The notes below the pieces were generated by a model. The model ran no database searches, was not told where the DNA came from, and was given only the letters and a program-made list of their open reading frames with translations. A stretch of 64,000 nt of DNA from Caecitellus pseudoparvulus (lineage: Eukaryota; Bigyra: Bicosoecida), in contig CBFFRQ010000094.1 in NCBI GenBank assembly GCA_965644315.1, positions 245,443-309,442 on the forward strand, read 5' to 3'. Positions 10,365 to 22,300 of this stretch are shown one piece after another. The position numbers were made by a program, and so were the translations under genes. Each line of letters starts with the position of its first letter. Position 1 is the stretch's first letter.

Positions 10365-13300
10365 ATGGGTGGCTTGGCAGCTCTCTTGGCAGCATCCCTT
10401 GCTGCCAGCGTGGCTGCTACCGCCATTCCGTCCGTGGAGTTCACGGACGGCCTTGGCACGGCTGACTTTGAGGGCGGTGAGCATTTCCGCATTCCTCCTC
10501 GTCCGTCTTCGTGAACCCCGAAGACTCCCACGCCTGCCCTGCCATCGCAGACGTTGGACTCCAGTTTACCTTGCGTAATACTGGAACTACCAATGGCTAC
10601 CAGGCGTTCATGGACCTCAGTGCGTGAAGTTTGCCTGACTGTTCTGCAGCTGTGCTGCGCCCACCCCCATGCTGCTGTTGCCTGCCGGGAGGCACCCACG
10701 GCAACTTGTGCAGCCATGCTAGCCTGACTGCCCAGTAAAATATTTTATTGTAGTGTGTCTCGCTGCGTTCTTGTCCCCGGGCCTTCGGAACAGCGGCATG
10801 GCGTGAGGCGGGGCCGTGCCCCGCCGAAACGTTACGTCAGCCATGGCGCACTGCGGCCCCCGTGCTGCCTATCCATCACGGAATTTTGTGTTGTTTTGAT
10901 GTATGAGACTCGTGTGGGTGTGGTTGGTGTGTACATCCCGTCCTTGCGGCGCTGGGCCGCTCGGCAGCTGCAGTGGGAGCGTTTTCGCGTAGTGGGCCCA
11001 CCCCCCGACACGTCCCTCACTCTGCTTGCCTCGTGCGTCACACCCTCACTGCGCGTGCTGCCCGCTCACCGCAGTTGTGCCTGAAGGTGCCACCGATGAA
11101 GTAATTGACGAGGAGCAAGTGACCACCCCCGTTGACGCTCTGGACCTTGGCAGTGGCGATGCGGATTTTGAGGGTGTCACCCGGCCAGCCTTCATGCTCA
11201 CCTTCGAAGAAGATGGCTGCCTCGATCACCCGTTCTTGGTGAACATGGGAACCCCTCTTCCCATTTGCGCCCAAGCTGGTGACCGGCTGTACTCCTGGAC
11301 GGCCCCTCTCAGCTCTCAACCGCCGAACGACGCGGTGCCCTTCGTGCTCACGCCGTCATCTGGCATCCTTCGAGAGGACCTTGACGCCTTTGACATCCGC
11401 ATTCGGTCTGGCTTCAGGGCGCAGACTCCCAGCGCTGACCCGAACACTTACGTGCCCCAGCTGACCCACAGCGAGAACAGCACGTTCTGGCAGCGGGGCA
11501 CCATTGTGCCGCGTCTCGTTGAGATGACCTTCAACCTACCTTCCCAGGGCTCTGTCGTCATCCGTGATTCCGTACGTCCAGCATCCATGTGTTTGAGGTT
11601 ATCTGTGCTCCTCTGGCGTCGCAGCGTGCCTGCGTCGCGGCAGGTCGCGCACCCTTCTTTCCTCACCCCTGCACCCCGCCTCCTTTCACAGGCTGCACGT
11701 TACCTGACTACTCGCTTGTCTGCGCCTGCAGAGTTCCTCATGCCACTTGCAGAGTGGAACTTCACCATGCCGACTGAGTATGAGCTGTTCGGCGCGACGC
11801 CAGTAACAGTGTCAGGGGACTTGGCACCTTTCCTCTCTCTGTCAGCTGCGGAAATCGAGACCAACCTCCGCACCAATCGCTCGTCCTTGATTCAGCTCGT
11901 GAACGTGACCACTGAGGGGATGAGTGGGCGCCCGGAGCTGGTGCTCACCGTGGCCTACTTCCCCCCTCGCTTCAACCAAGTCACTGGCATTGAGCAGGTG
12001 CGGGCGCTGCCCACCGACTTTGGCGGCTCTGGCACCTTCACCATTTCGACAGGCACCCTCATTTACAAGTCTGCCTCTCGAGTGAACGCCACATTCACCA
12101 CTGTCGCGAATATCGCGGAAACGACGACCATCACGCCAGCATTCCAGGCGTACTCGTTCAGCCACAACACGTATACGCCTGCTGGCCCATACGTTGTGAA
12201 CCAAACTCTCCGGACGGGGTTCAGTTTCCACTTCACCCCGCACATGGCCTTCGAGGCAGTGCACGCAGAGTCGTACTACGGGGATGGGTTTTTCATGTCA
12301 CCCGACACCATGAACACCCTCTTCACCTGCTCGGGGCGACTGGGCGCCATCACCAACTACCCCCTCGTCTACGGGCACCACTGGACCATGACACCAGACC
12401 CCGGCTCCAGCAGTGGCACCAGCAATGTCAGCATTGTGCTGGCTTTCAACCTCACCCTGGCAGCCAGCGACGCCCTCTCTGCAGGCGGACTGACCGCGAA
12501 CGAGGTGCCATTCAATGCCAGCAGCTGCAGCGTGCGGTATGACATGACCATCCTACGCAAGTTCGTGTCGAATGACAACCCTATCATTCACAACCAGGAC
12601 CTATACGGTCGAGCATCCATTGCCTTCCGAGCATGCGACATCGTGCCCCTGTCGCCAGCGTACCCCGGTGGATGCATGACACGAACACTGTCCCCTCCCG
12701 ACGGCGGCAGCCCAGACTCCACGCGAACCATTCGCATGGACGTGGGCAGGCCTACGCTGGAAATCTACGCTCTGGACCTGGTGCCATGCAGCCCGCAGCC
12801 GTGCGGCACCGCAGGCCCCGTGGAACTGCTCACCGATACCCTTGTCACATACCGGCTGCGGTACAACCTGCCGTTCACGTCCTTCGACGACTTCTTCATC
12901 ACCCTGTACTTGCCCGATCTGGTGGTGGATGTTGGGGCACTGAACCCTGATGGGCACCTGAACATTCCCATCTCTGGGGCTGGTGCGGCTCCGCCTGGAC
13001 TTGGCAATTTCTCTCGAGGACCGACCGACACCTTCACTGAGCTTTACTCAGCTGACCCCGTGTTCACGTACAGCACCCCTGCCAGCCTCATTGACCAGAC
13101 CATCGAGATCGCATGGCCGTCAGAGGAGAAGGATGTTCCAGGCCGCCCTTCTCAGATTGACTTCCTTTTCACCTTGCAGGTGCAGGTTGCAGTGTTGCCT
13201 GATCTTACCTCAGCAGGGGCGTTTGCCCTCACGACGGAGTCTGGCAACAGCGCGCGGGGCCAGTCCAAGGTTCCCTCCGTCCTGCGAAACCCTGACTTGC

Positions 13301-16300
13301 GCATGCTGGCCTTCTTCGTCGATATTTTCGGCAAGGGCTCTGCGCCCGAGGCCAGCATCGTCGAGCCAGTCGTTGGCTCCCCTTGGCAGCCGCTGAGCCC
13401 AGCCAGCGGCAACTCCTACCGCTTCGACCCCGCAGCCAACTTCTCTGCTGCCGACTTTGATGCGGTGGAAGGACAAGCTCAGGTTGCGCTTGACTTGGAC
13501 GCAGGCGACAATGTCACCGTCGTGGTGGCTGTGCTGAACGAAGGCGGTGTACGTGCTTTCCGCACGGTCATGAACTGTTCCATGAATGTGACTGAGTGGG
13601 CCTCTGACAGCCTGCGTCGCGACGTCATGGCACCTGAGGTGGACATTTCCGACCTGGGCCTAACCAGCACCTTTGCGACAGACAGCGCATCCTCGCCGCT
13701 GTACCCACACCCAAGCGACCACCCAGACAAGGTCACCGTTTCTCAGGTTGGAGGGCTGTGGAACCTGGGCGTTGAGTTTGGCATCATCGGGCCTGAGGAC
13801 GACGATGAGTCCCAGACCCCTGGGACAAACGTGAAGCTTGTCACGTTTGACATTCCAGTGGCTGACGGCGTGCGGCCTTCCGGGTCTGCTCCGTCTGTGG
13901 TGGACGGCACCCTGTCTGTCGGCTTTGGCGCAAGTCTGACCTCGCTTAACTGCAGGCTGAGCGACTACTCCTCTGTTCCACATGGACGCAGCTTTGTAGA
14001 CGAAGAGCCAGAGGATTACCCAATCGTGCCCCTCGTCGCGTATGCGAAAGGCATGAGCTTCGGTGGCGGTGTAGGCGCGCGCAATGTGTCACACCCCTCA
14101 ACCCCTCGAAATTTGCTTACTGATGGAGAGCAAGAGGTTGTTCTCGCAAGGTTTAACCTCCCAGAGGGGCGTGTGGCCAACGTCACTGTCGTGTTTCAAA
14201 TCAAAGGCGCACAGGTGGGCGACCTGCTCGTCGTGGATCCATCCGGCAGCCCGGACCTGGTCCTGCCTCAGCAGATCACATTTGCACCCGGCGGTTCTGC
14301 CTCTTGCATCGTTGTTTCGAGCATTGTGGCCCAGTGCACCTTGCTCGGAGTAACGAACCCCGGCGACAACATTGCCAACGACATGGTCAACGTCAGTCTC
14401 CCAGTGCGCATGCAGGACATGGCGACCACGCTCCATGCAGGGGCAACGTCGTCTGTCGGTGTGCGCATGGTAATTACAGATGACGAGCTGGGGACCCACG
14501 AGCCTGACGAGCAGACTGTGGCTTTCAGCGTAGCACCCCCAGTGCTCTTGGACGACACGGCAGCAACGCTGACTTCTGACGGGCCGCTGGGGACAGGTGA
14601 CAACCTGACCTATGCCATGACGCTTCGTCATGCTGATGAGGATGCTGGGGCTGTGTTTGAAGCGATTAAAGTCAGGATCAACTCCTACGATACGGAGATC
14701 TCTGCGCTCATCGGGGAGCTCAACGTCACCCTGCCTTGCTGCACTTGTACGGTCGGCGCTGCCCTGGTCGCCTCCAGTCCTGACACTGTGGAAGTCACCA
14801 TTTCAAACTGCGACCAGCTGCCTCTGCACAACGACGACATTTTTGTGGAGATGCCATTCCAAATGACGTCTCCTTCAGCTCCGCGTCAGATCTTGTCTGT
14901 TGACTCCACTTGGTCCTGGCTCTCCGGCCCTGCCAACGAGAGTGATGTTGGGGTTTGGGTCGAGAGGCAGCAAGCAGGATTACCAGCCAATCTGACCATT
15001 GAGGCTGGCCCGCTGCTGACCAACTTGACCCTCGCGGGAACTTCGTTGCTGGCAACGTCTGCATCTCAGGTGGTCATTGCCCAGGAAGACATCAGCCCAG
15101 GCGAAGTCCTTCTCATCGACTTTGCTGTCAACAGCCCGGCAAGCAACTGGACTTCAGATGTCGCCATTACTTTTCCTGCTGATTTCATACTCGTTGGCTC
15201 CTGGATCCCCGAGTTTGGTGCGGGGTGGGCAACCTCCTCTGGAGTTGCACTTGGGTCAAACGCAACTGCGGTGACCCTGACTTCCGCAGAGTGGCAGCTT
15301 GGCATTGTAGGTGTGGACCGCACTGGCCTTCCTGGGGAAATTGCAACGACTATCTTCCGGGCTGCTCTCACACTGAATGCTGCGGGAGTAGGGACTCCCA
15401 CCGCAGGAGATTCGTATACATTCGGTGCAAACATCGAGCCGACCTATCTCGACGAACCTCTCGACACCGTCGTGGTGGACGTGGTGGAGCCGTCGTTGGC
15501 TGTCAGCGTGGCAGCTGTGGGTGGCATCACGGGCGTGGAGGGGCAGGACTCCCTGACCTTCGACGTGACCATCGTGAACGACGACGGCGCTGGGAGCACT
15601 GGCCCCGCGTACGATGTGCGGGTGTACGACGACCGCCTGGGCGAGGACGCGCTGTTGACGACGGGGACGTACCGTGTGACATCTGTGAGCTACACGATTG
15701 GTGCGGGTCCGAGTGTGCCAGCGACAGCGGGTCTTGGTCGTGATGGCGGTGCGTTTGTGGAGATCCCGGAGGTGCCCCACGACGAGACGGTGGTTGTGCG
15801 GTATGTGGTGCAGGTGTCTGGTGACGTGGGCGCAGCTGTGGACCTGGCCGTGTCGCCGCATGTGGCGTACCGCAGCCATCCGTTGGAGCGCAGCGGGCTG
15901 TTGTTTGGGGATGCGTACCCGAGCAGTGCGATCCAGAACTACACGGCTGTGAGCGGGAACACGCTGACTGTGGAGGTGGCTGGCTTTGTGCCATCCCTGG
16001 CAACAGTGGACAGCGTGCTGCCTGGCACGAGCAGCGTGCAGATGGCGCCGGGCAACGCCGACATCGCCTTGGGGGAGGTGTTTGTGGTGGACTACACCCT
16101 GGACAGCCCTGTGAGCAACTGGACGTCTGATGCAGGCGTGACGTTTCCGTCTGACTTGGTGGTTGTGGGGGCGTGGGTGAACGAGTTTGGCAGCGGCTGG
16201 CGCAGCGAGGGCGGCGTGGTGCTGGGCACCAACGCCACGACCGTGACGAGCACTGCTGCGACGTGGGCTCTGGGCGAGGTGTCTGTGAATGACGGCAGTG

Positions 16301-19300
16301 TGTCACCTGGGGCAGGTGTGACTGCCGCTGTGCTGCGTGTGGCGTTTGTGCTGGACGGCAGTGGTGCTGGGTCGCCGGTGGCTGGCGTGACCCGGAGTGT
16401 GGTGGGGTCTCTGTCGCCTGGGCTGTTGGACGCGGCACTGCCCAGCATCTCTGTGGACGTGGTGGAGCCGTCGTTGGCTGTCAGCGTGGCAGCTGTGGGC
16501 GGCATCACAGGCGTGGAGGGGCAGGACTCCCTGACCTTCGACGTGACCATCGTGAACGATGACGGCGCTGGGAGCACTGGCCCCGCGTACGATGTGCGGG
16601 TGTACGACGACCGCCTGGGCGAGGACGCGCTGTTGACGACGGGGACGTACCGTGTGACATCTGTGAGCTACACGATTGGTGCGGGTCCGAGTGTGCCAGC
16701 GACAGCGGGTCTTGGTCGTGATGGCGGTGCGTTTGTGGAGATCCCGGAGGTGCCCCACGACGAGACGGTGGTTGTGCGGTATGTGGTGCAGGTGTCTGGT
16801 GACGTGGGCGCAGCTGTGGACCTGGCCGTGTCGCCGCATGTGGCGTACCGGAGCCATCCTTTGGAGCGCAGCGGGCTGTTGTTTGGGGATGCGTACCCGA
16901 GCAGTGCGATCCAGAACTACACGGCTGTGAGCGGGAACACGCTGACTGTGGAGGTAACAGGTGTACGAGTTGGTGTTTCTTCCCAAGATACCTCTCTTTC
17001 AGGGACAGCTTCTGGTCAACTGAATGGTGGTTGGGAGGATCTTAACATTGGTGAAGTATTGGTCTTCCAGTATGAGGTAGACAGCCCTGTGAGCAACTGG
17101 ACAGCAGTTGCAGAAACAACATTTAGCAATGATTTCACTCTCCTGGCAGCTTGGATTTCCTATCTTGGCTCTGGTTGGGTTTCTGGGAATGGACTTGCGT
17201 TTGGGTCAAATGCGACGTCGACAAGCCAGACAAACGCTGAGTGGGACTTCGGACTAACAGCTGTCAATGATGGGACTCTGTCTCCAGGAACAAGTGTAAC
17301 TGAAACCATCATGACATTGGCCCTTGTTCTGGATGCGTCTTCTGCCGGTTCCCCATCCGCAGCAGATACAGTTGAAGTTCGGGCACGTTTTCCTGGAGGC
17401 CTTCGCGATGGTGGTCAGCCAAGGATCCGCTATAATGTCCTTGAACCGTCGTTGGCTGTCAGCGTGGCAGCTGTGGGCGGCATCACAGGCGTGGAGGGGC
17501 AGGACTCCCTGACCTTCGACGTGACCATCGTGAACGACGACGGCGCTGGGAGCACTGGCCCCGCGTACGATGTGCGGGTGTACGACGACCGCCTGGGCGA
17601 GGACGCGCTGTTGACGACGGGGACGTACCGTGTGACATCTGTGAGCTACACGATTGGTGCGGGTCCGAGTGTGCCAGCGACAGCGGGTCTTGGTCGTGAT
17701 GGCGGTGCGTTTGTGGAGATCCCGGAGGTGCCCCATGACGAGACGGTGGTTGTGCGGTATGTGGTGCAGGTGTCTGGTGATGTGGACGCAGCTGTGGACC
17801 TGGCCGTGTCGCCGCATGTGGCGTACCGCAGCCATCCGTTGGAGCGCAGCGGGCTGTTGTTTGGGGATGCGTACCCGAGCAGTGCGATCCAGAACTACAC
17901 GGCTGTGAGCGGGAACACGCTGACTGTGGAGGTGGCTGGCTTTGTGCCATCCCTGGCAACAGTGGACAGCGTGCTGCCTGGCACGAGCAGCGTGCAGATG
18001 GCGCCGGGCAACGCCGACATCGCCTTGGGGGAGGTGTTTGTGGTGGACTACACCCTGGACAGCCCTGTGAGCAACTGGACGTCTGATGCGGGTGTGACGT
18101 TTCCGTCTGACTTGGTGGTTGTGGGGGCGTGGGTGAACGAGTTTGGCAGCGGCTGGCGCAGCGAGGGCGGCGTGGTGCTGGGCACCAACGCCACGACCGT
18201 GACGAGCACTGCTGCGACGTGGGCTCTGGGCGAGGTGTCTGTGAATGACGGCAGCGTGTCACCTGGGGCAGGTGTGACTGCCACTGTGCTGCGTGTGGCG
18301 TTTGTGCTGGACGGCAGTGGTGCTGGGTCGCCGGTGGCTGGCGTGACCCGGAGTGTGGTGGGGTCTCTGTCGCCTGGGCTGTTGGACGCGGCATTGCCCA
18401 GCATCTCTGTGGACGTGGTGGAGCCGTCGTTGGCTGTCAGCGTGGCAGCTGTGGGCGGCATCACGGGCGTGGAGGGGCAGGACTCCCTGACCTTCGACGT
18501 GACCATCGTGAACGACGACGGCGCTGGGAGCACTGGCCCCGCGTACGATGTGCGGGTGTACGACGACCGCCTGGGCGAGGACGCGCTGTTGACGACGGGG
18601 ACGTACCGTGTGACATCTGTGAGCTACACGATTGGTGCGGGTCCGAGTGTGCCAGCGACAGCGGGTCTTGGCCGTGATGGCGGTGCGTTTGTGGAGATCC
18701 CGGAGGTGCCCCATGACGAGACGGTGGTTGTGCGGTATGTGGTGCAGGTGTCTGGTGATGTGGACGCAGCTGTGGACCTGGCCGTGTCGCCGCATGTGGC
18801 GTACCGGAGCCATCCGTTGGAGCGCAGCGGGCTGTTGTTTGGGGATGCGTACCCGAGCAGTGCGATCCAGAACTACACGGCTGTGAGCGGGAACACGCTG
18901 ACTGTGGAGGTGGCTGGCTTTGTGCCATCCCTGGCAACAGTGGACAGCGTGCTGCCTGGCACGAGCAGCGTGCAGATGGCGCCGGGCAACGCCGACATCG
19001 CCTTGGGGGAGGTGTTTGTGGTGGACTACACCCTGGACAGCCCTGTGAGCAACTGGACGTCTGATGCGGGTGTGACGTTTCCGTCTGACTTGGTGGTTGT
19101 GGGGGCGTGGGTGAACGAGTTTGGCAGCGGCTGGCGCAGCGAGGGCGGCGTGGTGCTGGGCACCAACGCCACGACCGTGACGAGCACTGCTGCGACGTGG
19201 GCTCTGGGCGAGGTGTCTGTGAATGACGGCAGCGTGTCACCTGGGGCAGGTGTGACTGCCACTGTGCTGCGTGTGGCGTTTGTGCTGGACGGCAGTGGTG

Positions 19301-22300
19301 CTGGGTCGCCGGTGGCTGGCGTGACCCGGAGTGTGGTGGGGTCTCTGTCGCCTGGGCTGTTGGACGCGGCACTGCCCAGCATCTCTGTGGACGTGGTGGA
19401 GCCGTCGTTGGCTGTCAGCGTGGCAGCTGTGGGCGGCATCACAGGCGTGGAAGGGCAGGACTCCCTGACCTTCGACGTGACCATCGTGAACGACGACGGC
19501 GCTGGGAGCACTGGCCCCGCGTACGATGTGCGGGTGTACGACGACCGCCTGGGCGAGGACGCGCTGTTGACGACGGGGACGTACCGTGTGACATCTGTGA
19601 GCTACACGATTGGTGCGGGTCCGAGTGTGCCAGCGACAGCGGGTCTTGGCCGTGATGGCGGTGCGTTTGTGGAGATCCCGGAGGTGCCCCACGACGAGAC
19701 GGTGGTTGTGCGGTATGTGGTGCAGGTGTCTGGTGATGTGGGCGCAGCTGTGGACCTGGCCGTGTCGCCGCATGTGGCGTACCGGAGCCATCCTTTGGAG
19801 CGCAGCGGGCTGTTGTTTGGGGATGCGTACCCGAGCAGTGCGATCCAGAACTACACGGCTGTGAGCGGGAACACGCTGACTGTGGAGGTGGCTGGCTTTG
19901 TGCCATCCCTGGCAACAGTGGACAGCGTGCTGCCTGGCACGAGCAGCGTGCAGATGGCGCCGGGCAACGCCGACATCGCCTTGGGGGAGGTGTTTGTGGT
20001 GGACTACACCCTGGACAGCCCTGTGAGCAACTGGACGTCTGATGCGGGTGTGACGTTTCCGTCTGACTTGGTGGTTGTGGGGGCGTGGGTGAACGAGTTT
20101 GGCAGCGGCTGGCGCAGCGAGGGCGGCGTGGTGCTGGGCACCAACGCCACGACTGTGACGAGCACTGCTGCGACGTGGGCTCTGGGCGAGGTGTCTGTGA
20201 ATGACGGCAGCGTGTCACCTGGGGCAGGTGTGACTGCCACTGTGCTGCGTGTGGCGTTTGTGCTGGACGGCAGTGGTGCTGGGTCGCCGGTGGCTGGCGT
20301 GACCCGGAGTGTGGTGGGGTCTCTGTCGCCTGGGCTGTTGGACGCGGCATTGCCCAGCATCTCTGTGGACGTGGTGGAGCCGTCGTTGGCTGTCAGCGTG
20401 GCAGCTGTGGGCGGCATCACGGGCGTGGAGGGGCAGGACTCCCTGACCTTCGACGTGACCATCGTGAACGACGACGGCGCTGGGAGCACTGGCCCCGCGT
20501 ACGATGTGCGGGTGTACGACGACCGCCTGGGCGAGGACGCGCTGTTGACGACGGGGACGTACCGTGTGACATCTGTGAGCTACACGATTGGTGCGGGTCC
20601 GAGTGTGCCAGCGACAGCGGGTCTCGGTCGCGATGGCGGTGCGTTTGTGGAGATCCCGGAGGTGCCCCATGACGAGACGGTGGTTGTGCGGTATGTGGTG
20701 CAGGTGTCTGGTGATGTGGGCGCAGCTGTGGACCTGGCCGTGTCGCCGCATGTGGCGTACCGGAGCCATCCTTTGGAGCGCAGCGGGCTGTTGTTTGGGG
20801 ATGCGTACCCGAGCAGTGCGATCCAGAACTACACGGCTGTGAGCGGGAACACGCTGACTGTGGAGGTGGCTGGCTTTGTGCCATCCCTGGCAACAGTGGA
20901 CAGCGTGCTGCCTGGCACGAGCAGCGTGCAGATGGCGCCGGGCAACGCCGACATCGCCTTGGGGGAGGTGTTTGTGGTGGACTACACCCTGGACAGCCCT
21001 GTGAGCAACTGGACGTCTGATGCGGGCGTGACGTTTCCGTCTGACTTGGTGGTTGTGGGGGCGTGGGTGAACGAGTTTGGCAGCGGCTGGCGCAGCGAGG
21101 GCGGCGTGGTGCTGGGCACCAACGCCACGACCGTGACGAGCACTGCTGCGACGTGGGCTCTGGGCGAGGTGTCTGTGAATGACGGCAGCGTGTCACCTGG
21201 GGCAGGTGTGACTGCCGCTGTGCTGCGTGTGGCGTTTGTGCTGGACGGCAGTGGTGCTGGGTCGCCGGTGGCTGGCGTGACCCGGAGTGTGGTGGGGTCT
21301 CTGTCGCCTGGGCTGTTGGACGCGGCACTGCCCAGCATCTCTGTGGACGTGGTGGAGCCATCGTTGGCTGTCAGCGTGGCAGCTGTGGGCGGCATCACAG
21401 GCGTGGAGGGGCAGGACTCCCTGACCTTCGACGTGACCATCGTGAACGATGACGGCGCTGGGAGCACTGGCCCCGCGTACGATGTGCGGGTGTACGACGA
21501 CCGCCTGGGCGAGGACGCGCTGTTGACGACGGGGACGTACCGTGTGACATCTGTGAGCTACACGATTGGTGCGGGTCCGAGTGTGCCAGCGACAGCGGGT
21601 CTTGGCCGTGATGGCGGTGCGTTTGTGGAGATCCCGGAGGTGCCCCACGACGAGACGGTGGTTGTGCGGTATGTGGTGCAGGTGTCTGGTGACGTGAGCG
21701 CAGCTGTGGACCTGGCCGTGTCGCCGCATGTGGCGTACCGCAGCCATCCGTTGGATCGCAGCGGGCTGTTGTTTGGGGATGCGTACCCGAGCAGTGCGAT
21801 CCAGAACTACACGGCTGTGAGCGGGAACACGCTGACTGTGGAGGTGGCTGGCTTTGCGCCGTCCCTGGCAACAGTGGACAGCGTGCTGCCTGGCACGAGC
21901 AGCGTGCAGATGGCGCCGGGCAACGCCGACATCGCCTTGGGGGAGGTGTTTGTGGTGGACTACACCCTGGACAGCCCTGTGAGCAACTGGACGTCTGATG
22001 CGGGCGTGACGTTTCCGTCTGACTTGGTGGTTGTGGGGGCGTGGGTGAACGAGTTTGGCAGCGGCTGGCGCAGCGAGGGCGGCGTGGTGCTGGGCACCAA
22101 CGCCACGACCGTGACGAGCACTGCTGCGACGTGGGCTCTGGGTGAGGTGTCTGTGAATGACGGCAGTGTGTCACCTGGGGCAGGTGTGACTGCCACTGTG
22201 CTGCGTGTGGCGTTCGTGCTGGACGGCAGTGGTGCTGGGTCGCCGGTGGCCGGCGTGACCCGGAGTGTGGTGGGGTCTCTGTCACCGGGGCTGTTGGACG

